DNA of 33,487 nucleotides from Candidatus Woesearchaeota archaeon (GTDB lineage: Archaea > Nanobdellota > Nanobdellia > Woesearchaeales > UBA9642): the NCBI GenBank assembly GCA_016928115.1, contig JAFGLI010000003.1, positions 1 through 33,487 of the forward strand. The letters are read 5' to 3'. The notes below the pieces were generated by a model. That model had not been told where the DNA came from and ran no database searches. It was given only the letters and a program-made list of their open reading frames with translations. Positions 16,822 through 26,678 of this stretch are shown in pieces (the first letter of the stretch is position 1; each line of letters begins with the position of its first letter). The position numbers and the translations under genes are program-made.

Positions 16822-18849
16822 ATGGAAGTCCAGGAGCAAATAAATAAATTTTATGACTTTTTTGAAAAAAAGATGCATGATGAGCTGGCTGAGCAGATGA
16901 GCAAAGACAACCATTTCATCGTCGCTGACTTTAATGAGCTGAGCAAGTTTGATATTGAGCTTTCTGAATTATTATTAGAAGAGCCTGAAGAGCTTATAAG
17001 GGCTGCTGAAATAGCTGTTGAGAAATTTGATTTCAACAAAGACACAAGAAATTTCAAGGTGAGGTTCAGGAATCTGCCTGAAAGCCAGAACATAAAGATA
17101 AGGGACATAAGGAGCAAGCATCTCGGGAAGCTTATACAGATAGAGGGGATTGTAAGGCAGAAGTCTGATGTAAGGCCCCAGGTTACATCTGCATTGTTTG
17201 AATGTCCGTCATGCGGGAACAAGATAAGAGTACTTCAGATAAGCAGCAAATTCAGGGAGCCTACAAAATGCCCGTGCGGCAGGAGGGGAAAATTCAAGCT
17301 GATTGACAAGGAGCTTGTTGATGCCCAGAAAATTGTAGTTGAGGAAGTTCCTGAAGAGCTGACAGGAGGGGAGCAGCCAAAAAGGCTTGATGTTTTTCTT
17401 AAAAATGATTTAGTAAGCCCGATAAGCGAGAAAAAGACAAACCCGGGAAGGAAGATAGTTCTTGTAGGGTATATTAAAGAGATTCCTATTGAATTAAGGA
17501 CAGGAGCAAAAAGCATAAGATTTGACCTGATGATGGATGCCAACCATACAGAGCCTGTGGCAGAGGAGTTCAGCGAGCTTGAGCTGAGCAAAAAAGACAA
17601 GGAGGAAATACTAAAATTAAGCAAACAGGAAAACATATACCAGCTGTTTGTGAATTCTTTGGCGCCTTCTATATACGGGCATAATAAAGTGAAAGAAGCA
17701 TTAGTATTACAGATGATGGGAGGCATAAGAAAAAGAAGGGAGGACAGCAATGTCACAAGGGGGGATATCCACATATTATTAGTTGGAGACCCCGGGGCAG
17801 GAAAATCCCAGTTATTGAAAAGGGTAAGCACAATAGCCCCGAAATCAAGATATGTTTCAGGAAAAGGCGCAAGCGGTGCAGGAATGACTGCCAGTGTTGT
17901 AAAAGATGAGTTCATGAGGGGATATGCACTGGAAGCAGGTGCTTTGGTATTGACCAACGGAGGAGTTTGCTGTTTAGACGAGCTTGATAAGATGAGCACA
18001 GAAGACCGAAGTGCAATGCACGAGGCATTAGAGCAGCAGACAGTTTCTATAAGCAAGGCAAACATACAGGCTACATTAAGGGCAGAGGCAGCTGTGCTTG
18101 CAGCAGCAAACCCCAAGTTCGGGAGGTTTGACCCTTATGAGATTATAGCAAAGCAGATAGATTTGCCTTCAACTTTAATAAACAGGTTTGACCTTATTTT
18201 TCCTATAAGGGACCTGCCTGACAGGGAAAAGGATGAAAAACTGGCAAGCTTCGTGCTTAACCTGCATAAAGATAAAAACGCAAACAAAGGGCCTATTGAC
18301 ACAGGATTGCTGAAAAGGTATTTTGCATATGCAAGGCAGAACATAATTCCTGAGCTTACTGAAGAAGCGCTTGAGGAGATAAGGGATTATTATGTAAAGA
18401 TGAGGTCCACGACAAAGACAGAGGAGGAAGGAGGAGCCATCCATTCAGTACCTATATCTCCAAGGCAGCTGGAGGCTTTGATAAGATTAAGTGAGGCTTC
18501 TGCAAAGATATTCCTGAGGGACAAGGTATTGAAGGAAGATGCAAGAAGAGCCATAGAGCTGGTTCATTTCTGTTTATCCCAGGTCGGGATTGACCCTGAA
18601 ACAGGAAGAATAGATATAGATAAGATAAGCACAGGAATAACAGCATCCCAAAGGTCACATATATCTGTTATAAAAGAGATAATAAATGAGCTTGAAAACA
18701 CCATAGGGAAAAGCATCCCTGTGGATGACATAATTAAAGAAGCAAAGATAAAGGATGTAAGCGAAGAAAAGGCTGAGGAGATAATACAGAAGCTTAAAAG
18801 GGCAGGCGACATATTCAGCCCCAAGCCGGGATTTATAAGCAAGGTTTAG
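16822..18849 (+). CDS. mcm: Replicative DNA helicase MCM
   Basis: LLVGDPGAGKSQLLK (Walker A), VCCLDELDKM (Walker B), LINRFDLIFPIRD (Arg finger), N-terminal Zn motif CPSCGNK...CPCGR. Confidence 0.98.
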   Translation: MEVQEQINKFYDFFEKKMHDELAEQMSKDNHFIVADFNELSKFDIELSELLLEEPEELIRAAEIAVEKFDFNKDTRNFKVRFRNLPESQNIKIRDIRSKHLGKLIQIEGIVRQKSDVRPQVTSALFECPSCGNKIRVLQISSKFREPTKCPCGRRGKFKLIDKELVDAQKIVVEEVPEELTGGEQPKRLDVFLKNDLVSPISEKKTNPGRKIVLVGYIKEIPIELRTGAKSIRFDLMMDANHTEPVAEEFSELELSKKDKEEILKLSKQENIYQLFVNSLAPSIYGHNKVKEALVLQMMGGIRKRREDSNVTRGDIHILLVGDPGAGKSQLLKRVSTIAPKSRYVSGKGASGAGMTASVVKDEFMRGYALEAGALVLTNGGVCCLDELDKMSTEDRSAMHEALEQQTVSISKANIQATLRAEAAVLAAANPKFGRFDPYEIIAKQIDLPSTLINRFDLIFPIRDLPDREKDEKLASFVLNLHKDKNANKGPIDTGLLKRYFAYARQNIIPELTEEALEEIRDYYVKMRSTTKTEEEGGAIHSVPISPRQLEALIRLSEASAKIFLRDKVLKEDARRAIELVHFCLSQVGIDPETGRIDIDKISTGITASQRSHISVIKEIINELENTIGKSIPVDDIIKEAKIKDVSEEKAEEIIQKLKRAGDIFSPKPGFISKV

Positions 18850-18853
18850 TAAC

Positions 18854-18880
18854 TTGTTCTGTTGTTCTGATAAAGAACAA
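18854..18880 (+). terminator. Stem-loop with T-tract between mcm and the RPA-like gene
   Basis: TTGTTCT(18862..18868)-gataa-AGAACAA(18874..18880) followed by ATTTTTTAAATTT. The left arm is duplicated at 18854..18860. Confidence 0.45.
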
Positions 18881-18913
18881 ATTTTTTAAATTTGATTATT
18901 TTTCTATTCTTAT

Positions 18914-19525
18914 ATGCCAAGGCAAACATCATATGAGTGCTGGATAAAAAATCTCAGTGAGGGGGAATTTGTAAGAACCAAAGGTTGGGAATCCAGTTAT
19001 GTAAGAACCTGCTACGGTAATATATCCAGGGCAAGCATAATAGGGACAATAGTTGAGAAGAAAGATAATATAATCACAATAGATGACGGGACAGGAAAAA
19101 TAGACCTGAGGGTGTTCGAGGACGGGAACAGCATGATGGAAAGCAGAGAGATAGGGCAGATTGTTATGGTTATAGGTAGGCCCAGGGAATTCAACAATAA
19201 TATATATATGGTGCCTGAAATCATAAAAGAAATAGGAAATAAGAAATGGATTGAATACAGGAAGAAAAAACTTGACTCTAAGAAAAGGGTGGCTTTTGAA
19301 AAAAAGAATATGAAAGTTGAGAAGATGACTGTGCCTGAAGGAAAAATTGATTTCCACAGGAAGATAATTGAGATAATAAAAAAGCTTGATGACGGAAAGG
19401 GGGCTCCTGTAAATAAGATTGTAGAGATGATTGAATCTGAAGAGGCAGAATTATATCTTGAAGACTTGCTGAAAGAAGGGGAGCTATATGAGATTTTCCC
19501 CGGCAGGCTAAAAATTCTGAGCTGA
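18914..19525 (+). CDS. RPA-like single-stranded DNA-binding OB-fold protein
   Basis: ASIIGTIVEKKDNIITIDDGTGKIDLRVFED...IGQIVMVIGRPREFNNNIYMVPEII is an OB fold with the DDGTG motif. It sits downstream of mcm. Confidence 0.82.
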   Translation: MPRQTSYECWIKNLSEGEFVRTKGWESSYVRTCYGNISRASIIGTIVEKKDNIITIDDGTGKIDLRVFEDGNSMMESREIGQIVMVIGRPREFNNNIYMVPEIIKEIGNKKWIEYRKKKLDSKKRVAFEKKNMKVEKMTVPEGKIDFHRKIIEIIKKLDDGKGAPVNKIVEMIESEEAELYLEDLLKEGELYEIFPGRLKILS

Positions 19526-19536
19526 TTTTATGTTCT

Positions 19537-19905
19537 TTAAAAAGAAAGTATTGGAATCTGATGGGGAACAGGCTTAAGCTTCTTTATTGACTCATTAAGG
19601 TCTTTTATATAATCATTTAGAGTATATTCCTTAAAAACAGATTTAAGATAATGCTCAACCCCTGCTTTTTCAAGGCTTTTCTGAAATGAACTGTCCTCTG
19701 GCGGAAAATAAAAAGAGAACTCTTTGTTTGTTTTTTCCTCAAGAAGGTTTTCTTTTATTAAACTGAAATTCTTATTATTTTTTACATTTTTATCATAATC
19801 GCTAAAAAAAGAATATGAAGACAATTCAATAGGGCACAGGAATAAAAATAATGAAAACAAAAAAGGTTTTATTGTTCTGGTTTTATGAATAATTTCTTCT
19901 CTCAT
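19537..19905 (-). CDS. Hypothetical protein with N-terminal hydrophobic segment
   Basis: 122 aa, FLFSLFLFLCPIELSSYSFF signal or anchor. No family recognised. Confidence 0.5.
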   Translation of the reverse strand: MREEIIHKTRTIKPFLFSLFLFLCPIELSSYSFFSDYDKNVKNNKNFSLIKENLLEEKTNKEFSFYFPPEDSSFQKSLEKAGVEHYLKSVFKEYTLNDYIKDLNESIKKLKPVPHQIPILSF

Positions 19906-19953
19906 CTTTTATAATATAAAACAGTGATAATTAATAAATCTTATGTTCTGTGG

Positions 19954-20820
19954 CTAAAAAATAACCGGCGTAATATAAACTTCTAATAAAGCTGCAATAA
20001 ACAATATAAATAAGCTTACCAAGATTAAATCAGCTGAATCCAGAACAATATGCTCGAATTTTCTTGTGCCGAAGTCATGCCTTATAACAGCTATTGAAAT
20101 AATCCCTCCTGCCAGGCCTGCCATGAAATAGGCGAATATCTCAGGAATCCCGTGGATGCTGTATTTGAATAATCCTAATGAAATAATCTTGAAATAGCCT
20201 GCTATCTTTAAAGAGCCTGTGGCTGCAGCCAGAGAAGCCAATCCCGACCTTATGTAATTGCCTATGGCAGTGCTTACAACAGAGGCATTCCATGTAAGGA
20301 TGAATATCGCCCCAACGCCGTAAAGAAATGAAAACAAAATGCAGAATACCAGAACCTTGAGGTTGTTGGAAAAAATATGGAAGAAAACATTAAGGCCTGA
20401 CGATGCCTTTGCGCTTACCATATTGGGTGAGTTTATTGCGCTTATTGTGCTGGTCTGGGATTCAAAAAGCACACTGATTGTTTCAGAAGGAAGCACAACA
20501 TACCAGAAACTCAATGCCAAGGTTACACCTAAAAACAAAAACATAAACGCCTTTAATGCTTTTGTATGCTCCTTGAAGAGAAAATGCTCATTTAAGTCAG
20601 TTAAGTCTTTTTCCTCCTCCATCTTTATTATGTTGTACATCAGGGGAACAGCAGCCATTGTTGTAAGGAAAACAACTATTAAGCTGGAATACTGCCTGAA
20701 TATCCACAGGGAAAGGAAAGCCGCTAAAGTTGAATATAAAAATCCGAGAAATATCAGGCTTGAAGGCCTTTTTTCTGCATTAAACGGATTTATAAGGGAT
20801 TCCAAAACCATTGTAATCAT
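19954..20820 (-). CDS. SpoIIM-like (stage II sporulation protein M family) membrane protein
   Basis: Multiple TM segments, NNLKVLVFCILFSFLYGVGAIFILTWNASVVSTAIG and GIPEIFAYFMAGLAGGIIS are SpoIIM/DUF95 signatures. Confidence 0.85.
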   Translation of the reverse strand: MITMVLESLINPFNAEKRPSSLIFLGFLYSTLAAFLSLWIFRQYSSLIVVFLTTMAAVPLMYNIIKMEEEKDLTDLNEHFLFKEHTKALKAFMFLFLGVTLALSFWYVVLPSETISVLFESQTSTISAINSPNMVSAKASSGLNVFFHIFSNNLKVLVFCILFSFLYGVGAIFILTWNASVVSTAIGNYIRSGLASLAAATGSLKIAGYFKIISLGLFKYSIHGIPEIFAYFMAGLAGGIISIAVIRHDFGTRKFEHIVLDSADLILVSLFILFIAALLEVYITPVIF

Positions 20821-20871
20821 TTAATTAGAAAAGGTGTTTATATATGTTTTTATTTTTATATAAAAGAAAAA

Positions 20872-21831
20872 TCAGCCAAAAGAATAATTTATTTTTTCTA
20901 TCTTCCATGTAATATTAATATCTTCATTAATAATGTATTGTGAAATGCCTTTTTCTGCATATTCCCCGTTTACATACAATGCCCAGTATTCATCTTCTTC
21001 GGGCTTGTAATTATCAATGGATTTTACAAAAACGCCCATCGGATATTCATCATAGTCTAAAACAAAATTTTTTTTCATAAGTTCAAAAGCATTTGCTCCT
21101 TTTTCCACATCTAAATCCTTGTAATTAATGCTTCCTGATCTCTGAATTATCTCAAAATGGCATTTTACTGTACCTTGTATGTCTCTATTAAAATCTGTAG
21201 TCTGGGAAATACATGATGTTATTAACAAAGAAAAAACAACCAAAGCTAAAAAAATAAAATTTCTTGCCTTTATCACATTCTTTGAAATGTCTTTTATTGT
21301 AATTTTTTTCAATATTTTACTCATCCATTTCCAGAGATTATACTCCTGATTAACATCTTCATCCAGAACAGGTACAAGCAAAAAGATATAAGCCAGGCCT
21401 GAAAACAAGTGCATTGCTGTAAAAGGAATCTGGCCTAATAAAGCAACTGAAAAAGGCATCTTAAACAGATAACTGCTCATTATAGGGCCTGTTAAAAAAT
21501 CAAATATCAATATGCCTGCAGTACCTGAGAAGAGATAGGTTCTTAATGTTACATTCTTCAGTCTTTTAAAAACAAAATAAAAAAGCAGGGCAATAAGGCC
21601 ATAAACCAGTGATGTCCCTATGGTCCATAATCCTACTTTATTGACAATAAAATCAAAACTCGCCATTGTAAAAACAACAAAAAGAAAAGGCTTCCACCAT
21701 GAATCTTTTTTAGCAAAAGGGAGCATGCAGCTCATTATAGGATCATTATTAGGGAAAACCCTCAGAAACCTTACAAAATTAATGCCTGCTGTTGATGAAA
21801 AATATTTTAAAATCTTATTCATTTTAATCAT
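20872..21831 (-). CDS. Membrane protein with S-component-like N-terminus and DUF4430 (transcobalamin C-terminal-like) domain
   Basis: N-terminus: KKDSWWKPFLFVVFTMASFDFIVNKVGLWTIGTSLVYGLIALLF...LFDFLTGPIMSS-type segments. C-terminus: GANAFELMKKNFVLDYDEYPMGVFVKSID...YWALYVNGEYAEKGISQYIINEDINITWKIEKI. Confidence 0.6.
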   Translation of the reverse strand: MIKMNKILKYFSSTAGINFVRFLRVFPNNDPIMSCMLPFAKKDSWWKPFLFVVFTMASFDFIVNKVGLWTIGTSLVYGLIALLFYFVFKRLKNVTLRTYLFSGTAGILIFDFLTGPIMSSYLFKMPFSVALLGQIPFTAMHLFSGLAYIFLLVPVLDEDVNQEYNLWKWMSKILKKITIKDISKNVIKARNFIFLALVVFSLLITSCISQTTDFNRDIQGTVKCHFEIIQRSGSINYKDLDVEKGANAFELMKKNFVLDYDEYPMGVFVKSIDNYKPEEDEYWALYVNGEYAEKGISQYIINEDINITWKIEKINYSFG

Positions 21832-22513
21832 TTCTCACAGTACATTTATTGAAATTATTCCTTATTGAATCAGCAAAGGAATTCAGTTCTTCTAAAGTAT
21901 ATTGTCTTTTATTATAAAACTTTTCATCCAGCATTGTTTCTTTTTTCTGGAACTGCTGAAGGAAATATTTTTGCGCGCCTTTCAGCCAGTCTGCTATCTT
22001 TAAAATATCCTCTTTTTTCAGCAGGTCAGGAACAACAGTTGTCCTGAATTCATGGTTTGGAAATTTTTTTATAATCTCAACACTTTTTTTTATTTTATCC
22101 TTATCAACCTTCACTCCTGCAATAATATCATATTTCTCAATGGGCCCTTTTATGTCCATAGCAATATAATCTATGAGTTTTTTGTCAATCAGCTCTTTTA
22201 GTTTCTCCGGGCTTGTACCATTAGTATCTAACTTTACATCATAGCCCATTTCCTTTAGTTTTTTTATGAACTCTTTTAAATCCTTATGAAGCAGAGGCTC
22301 CCCGCCCGTAATTACAACACCGTCAAGTAACCCTTTTCTTTTTTCCAGAAAACCAAGAATTTTTTTTTCATCTATGTGCTTTGCTGTGTTTTCAACAAGG
22401 GACTTATTGTAGCAGTAGGGGCACCTGAAATTGCAGCCTATTGTAAAGATTATCGCAGATATATGGCCCGGGTAATCTATTAATGTATGTTTTTGTATCC
22501 CTCCTATTCTCAT
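21824..22513 (-). CDS. nrdG: Anaerobic ribonucleoside-triphosphate reductase activating protein (radical SAM)
   Basis: CNFRCPYCYN cluster motif, GVVITGGEPLLHKDL, KLDTNGTSPEKL, adjacent to nrdD. Confidence 0.92.
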   Translation of the reverse strand: MRIGGIQKHTLIDYPGHISAIIFTIGCNFRCPYCYNKSLVENTAKHIDEKKILGFLEKRKGLLDGVVITGGEPLLHKDLKEFIKKLKEMGYDVKLDTNGTSPEKLKELIDKKLIDYIAMDIKGPIEKYDIIAGVKVDKDKIKKSVEIIKKFPNHEFRTTVVPDLLKKEDILKIADWLKGAQKYFLQQFQKKETMLDEKFYNKRQYTLEELNSFADSIRNNFNKCTVRND

Positions 22514-22592
22514 TTAAGTGCCTCCCTGATAATCAAATATAAATTAAACAATAAAGAAAAATAAACATAATATATTAAATTAACTGTAAAAA

Positions 22593-24725
22593 CTAAACTG
22601 TTTCAGCAGGTAATTTTTTGACTTCATCTGGTTTCAGCTGCCTGTCAAAGGTTTTCCTTTCCTTAAACTCCTCCTGCTTGCCGTCATGCCACTGTTCAAC
22701 AGGCCTTAAATAGCCGACTGACCTTGACCATATCTCGCACTTGCTTCCGCATTTATCACAAGTTAGATGCTTTCCTGATATATAGCCGTGCTGAGGGCAT
22801 ATGCTGAATGTCGGGGTTATTGAATAATAAGGCAGATGGAAGTTATCTGCTATTTTCTTCACAAGCTTTTTTGTTATTTCAGGGTCAGGGCTTTCCCCTA
22901 TGAAGCCATGAAGAACAGTTCCTCCAGTATATTTTATCTGCAGACTATCCTGAAGCTCCAAAGCCTCAAAGAAGTCATCTGAAAAATCAACAGGAAGTTG
23001 CGAGCTGTTTGTATAATAAGGCTCGACTTCCTTTCCTCTTTTATCCTGATTGTAGAACCTTATGTCAGGATATTTAATCCTGTCCAGCCTTGCCAGCCTG
23101 TAAGAGGTTCCTTCTGCAGGTGTAGCCTCAAGATTGAATATAGAGCCGGTCTCCTGCTGGTAATCAGATAATTTTTTTCTCATAAACATAAGTGTTTTCT
23201 CTGCAAACCTTTTTCCTTCCTCATCTCCTGTTGTTTTTCCGAAAAGATTATAAACTGCTTCATTCATCCCCACTAATCCTATGGTTGAGAAATGATTCTT
23301 CCAGTATTTCCCTTCTGCTTTTTTTATGTTCCTCAGATAATATTTACTGTAAGGATATAATCCTCTTTCAGTATAAGCCTCAAGAATTTCCCTTTTTATA
23401 ATCAGGCTTTGTTTGGCAATATCCATTAAACTGCCTAACCTTCTGAAAAAATCATCCTCATCTTTTGATAAAAAGCCTATTCTCGGCATGTTTATTGTTA
23501 CAACACCTATGGAGCCTGTTAAAGGATTTGAGCCAAATAATCCTCCTCCTCTTTTTTTAAGTTCCCTGTTGTCTATGCGAAGCCTGCAGCACATGCTCCT
23601 TACATCATCAGGCTTCATATCTGAATTTACAAAATTAGAAAAATAAGGTATGCCGTATTTTGAGGTCATTTGCCATATCTTATCATAATTTTCATTATCC
23701 CATTCGAAATCTTTTGTTATGTTATATGTGGGTATGGGAAAGGTAAAAGGCCTTCCTTTTGCATCCCCTGCCATAATGACTTCTGCCAGCGCATTATTGA
23801 ACATATCCATCTCTTTCTGGAACTCACCATAAGTCTCGTCCCTGATTTCTCCTCCTATAATCACAGATTCGTTTTTCATGAATTCAGGGCATTTCAAGTC
23901 GAGTGTAATATTTGTGAAAGGAGTCTGGAATCCAACCCTTGTAGGAACATTCATATTAAAAAGAAACTTCTGTATTGCCTGCTTGACCTCTTTATAATCC
24001 AGGTTGTCATATCTTATAAAAGGAGCCATCAAGGTATCAAAATTAGATAATGCCTGGGCGCCTGCTGCTTCTCCCTGAAGAGTGTATAGAAAATTAACCA
24101 CCTGAAGCAACACTACATCAAAATGCTTTGCAGGCTTTGACTCTATCTTTCCCCTTACTCCTTTGAACCCGGAAACCAGTATGTCTTTCAGATCCCAGCC
24201 AACACAATAAGGCCCTAATGTTCCAAGGTCGTGTATATGAAAATCGCCTTCCTTATGCGCTTCCCTTATGTCTCTTGGGTATGTGCTGTTAAGCCAGTAA
24301 TTTGAAATGACTTTGCTTGTTATATGGACATTCAGCCCCTGTAAAGAAAAGGTCATGTTGCTGTTTTCCCTTACCTGCCAGTCAGACTCATCTATGTAAT
24401 CATCAACCATACTGATATCTCTTATCAGGCCGATAAACTGCCTTATGTTCTTATGCTGCTCCCTGTAGAGTATGTATGCTTTGGATGTTCTGGCGTGCCC
24501 TTTCTCAATAAGAACCTTTTCAACTATGTCCTGGACCTCTTCAACAGAAGGTACTGCATCCCTGAATTTTTCATTTATTATGCTTACAACTTCAAGGGCC
24601 AATTCTTCAGAAAGTTTCCTGTCCTCTCCGCCTACTGCCTGGGCTGCCTTGAATATTGCATTTGTTATCTTTTCCTTGTCAAAATCGACAATTCTACCAT
24701 CTCTTTTCTTTATCCTGTCAACCAT
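22593..24725 (-). CDS. nrdD: Anaerobic (class III) ribonucleoside-triphosphate reductase
   Basis: N-terminal ATP-cone (KKRDGRIVDFDKEKITNAIFKAA), CDKCGSKCEIWSRSVGYLRPVEQW with Zn Cys residues and the RxxGY glycyl-radical site. Confidence 0.97.
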   Translation of the reverse strand: MVDRIKKRDGRIVDFDKEKITNAIFKAAQAVGGEDRKLSEELALEVVSIINEKFRDAVPSVEEVQDIVEKVLIEKGHARTSKAYILYREQHKNIRQFIGLIRDISMVDDYIDESDWQVRENSNMTFSLQGLNVHITSKVISNYWLNSTYPRDIREAHKEGDFHIHDLGTLGPYCVGWDLKDILVSGFKGVRGKIESKPAKHFDVVLLQVVNFLYTLQGEAAGAQALSNFDTLMAPFIRYDNLDYKEVKQAIQKFLFNMNVPTRVGFQTPFTNITLDLKCPEFMKNESVIIGGEIRDETYGEFQKEMDMFNNALAEVIMAGDAKGRPFTFPIPTYNITKDFEWDNENYDKIWQMTSKYGIPYFSNFVNSDMKPDDVRSMCCRLRIDNRELKKRGGGLFGSNPLTGSIGVVTINMPRIGFLSKDEDDFFRRLGSLMDIAKQSLIIKREILEAYTERGLYPYSKYYLRNIKKAEGKYWKNHFSTIGLVGMNEAVYNLFGKTTGDEEGKRFAEKTLMFMRKKLSDYQQETGSIFNLEATPAEGTSYRLARLDRIKYPDIRFYNQDKRGKEVEPYYTNSSQLPVDFSDDFFEALELQDSLQIKYTGGTVLHGFIGESPDPEITKKLVKKIADNFHLPYYSITPTFSICPQHGYISGKHLTCDKCGSKCEIWSRSVGYLRPVEQWHDGKQEEFKERKTFDRQLKPDEVKKLPAETV

Positions 24726-24961
24726 ATTATAACTCCCTTATCGTGCTAATTCACAGCTCTTTTTTGATAAATATTAAGATATAGTCTTATATTTTTATTT
24801 ACAATGAACAGGAAAATTTTAACATATATAAAAATAATTGTCTTTTATTATATATATCATAATAGTTTTTTTAAGGAATTTATTTTAAAATACTTTTTTT
24901 GTTTGCATATAAAAGGATTTATCGCTATCTTTAAATATAAAATCATTTTTCATTAACTAAA

Positions 24962-25378
24962 ATGAATGCTGAGGAATATAAAAAAATGCTTGAAGAAGGG
25001 AAGAAAGAGCTTCCTGATAATTTATCTCATAAAGAGAGGTTTGAGATTCCCGGGGTTAAAGGGCATATCCAGGGAAACAGGACAATAATCGCCAATTTCT
25101 CAAAAATCGCAAACACGCTGGGAAGAAAGCCTGAACATCTATTGAAATATGTCCAGAAAGAGCTTGCAAGCCCGGGAGAACTGATAAAAGGCGCAGTCAT
25201 ATTCGGGAGCAAGATTTCAGCAAAAAAGATAAACCAGAAAATAAGCCAGTACGCAGAGGAATTTGTAATCTGCAAAGAGTGCGGAAAGCCTGATACTGAA
25301 TTGATGAAAAAAGAAGGCATTCTCTTTGTGAAATGCCATGCATGCGGAGCAAGGCACAGCACAGGAAGCTCTGCCTAA
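24962..25378 (+). CDS. Translation initiation factor aIF2 subunit beta
   Basis: 138 aa, N-RTIIANFSKIANTLGRKPEHLLKYVQKELASPG...EFVICKECGKPDTELMKKEGILFVKCHACGARHS. Confidence 0.95.
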   Translation: MNAEEYKKMLEEGKKELPDNLSHKERFEIPGVKGHIQGNRTIIANFSKIANTLGRKPEHLLKYVQKELASPGELIKGAVIFGSKISAKKINQKISQYAEEFVICKECGKPDTELMKKEGILFVKCHACGARHSTGSSA

Positions 25379-25408
25379 GCATCACATAATAAATATATAA
25401 TCCATAAA

Positions 25409-25708
25409 ATGATAGCTGCAAAAAAACATTGTTTTCAGGAAAAAATTGTTTTAGCCATTGCAGATAAAAATATTCTGGGGAAAAAATATTCTGAAAAAGG
25501 GCTTCAGCTGGATTTAAGCTCTGGTTTCTATAAAGGAAAGGAAAAGCCTGAAAAGGAAATTGAAAAAATGATTGATGAAGCAGATATGCTTAATGTTGTG
25601 GGAAAAGAGTCTATTGAATTCTGCATTAAAAAAAGGCTTGTTGATAAAAAAAACATAATAAAAATAAAAGGAATTCCACATACCCAAATCATACTATTAA
25701 AAGAATAA
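25409..25708 (+). CDS. DUF424 family protein
   Basis: VLAIADKNILGKKYSEKGLQLDLSSGFYKG and the neighbourhood next to aIF2-beta. Confidence 0.8.
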   Translation: MIAAKKHCFQEKIVLAIADKNILGKKYSEKGLQLDLSSGFYKGKEKPEKEIEKMIDEADMLNVVGKESIEFCIKKRLVDKKNIIKIKGIPHTQIILLKE

Positions 25709-25772
25709 AAATTGTATAGAAGAGAAGAAAATTCAACAAAAAATTTAAATATCCTTATCTAAATAAAAAATT

Positions 25773-26645
25773 ATGTTATGGCTTATATATGCATTATTGA
25801 CTGCTGTATTAGTATCTTTCAGCACATTAATGGAGAAAAAAGTTTTGTTTAAAGAGCATGCAATGGAATTTTCTGCTGTTCTGGCTTTATTTAATATGAT
25901 TCTGGCTTTGCCTTTTTTCTTATTTGTGGATTTCTCAAAAATAACATTAAGGCCTTTAGTATATATGTTCTTAGCGAGTATCATGGCAGCTGTGGCTTTC
26001 TTGCTTATTATAAAAGCAATGAGGCATATGGAAGTAAGCTCTGTTTCTCCTTTAGTAATAATGGGCCCTGGACTGACTGCTGTTCTGGCTTTTATTTTTC
26101 TTGGGGAGAGTTTATCTGTTTTTGAAATATTAGGAATAGGTTTGTTGTTATTTGGGGCATATATATTAGAAACCAAAGACAGAAAACATCTGCTTGAGCC
26201 TTTTAAAATAATAAAAGAATCAAAATATATTCATTTTATATTAATTAGTATATTGCTTTACAGCATAACTTCTTTGATTAGCAGAGTGGTTTTGGCGCAT
26301 TATAACTTAACTCCTGAAACATACATAGCAATTATACACATATTCTTAGCAATAAACTTCTTTATTATGCTTGCTTTTTTTCATGATGGTATAAAAGGAA
26401 TCAAACACGGTATGAAAAATGCCTGGTTGCCAATATTAATCGTATCTGTTTTTGTTATCAGCTACAGGTTTTTTCAGGCAAATGCTATAAAACTTGCAAG
26501 AGTAGGTTTGGTGGAATCAGTAAAAAAACTTTCTGTTTTGTTTACTGTTATTATAGGCGGGGAAATATTTCATGAAAAAAACCTGATGAAAAAAATAATA
26601 GCTTCTCTGATTATGACAGCAGGAGTTTTATTGATTGTAATATAA
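25773..26645 (+). CDS. EamA/DMT-superfamily transporter
   Basis: About ten TM segments in two repeats. SVSPLVIMGPGLTAVLAFIFLGESLSVFEILGIGLLLFGAYIL is typical. Confidence 0.88.
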   Translation: MLWLIYALLTAVLVSFSTLMEKKVLFKEHAMEFSAVLALFNMILALPFFLFVDFSKITLRPLVYMFLASIMAAVAFLLIIKAMRHMEVSSVSPLVIMGPGLTAVLAFIFLGESLSVFEILGIGLLLFGAYILETKDRKHLLEPFKIIKESKYIHFILISILLYSITSLISRVVLAHYNLTPETYIAIIHIFLAINFFIMLAFFHDGIKGIKHGMKNAWLPILIVSVFVISYRFFQANAIKLARVGLVESVKKLSVLFTVIIGGEIFHEKNLMKKIIASLIMTAGVLLIVI

Positions 26646-26678
26646 ATTAAAAATATGAACTAAAGAAATAATCTTTTT

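Noticed and set aside
17235-18116. 293-aa minus-strand ORF antisense to mcm
   Set aside because: Shadow of the plus-strand MCM coding frame. Ser/Ala/Leu-rich with no domain signature.
19533-19546. TTCTTT-aa-AAAGAA palindrome between converging genes
   Set aside because: Simple A/T-rich symmetry, expected by chance in this composition. Too weak to call a terminator.
23670-24050. Plus-strand ORFs antisense to nrdD (also 24453..24749 and 24472..24732)
   Set aside because: Shadows of the strongly supported nrdD frame.
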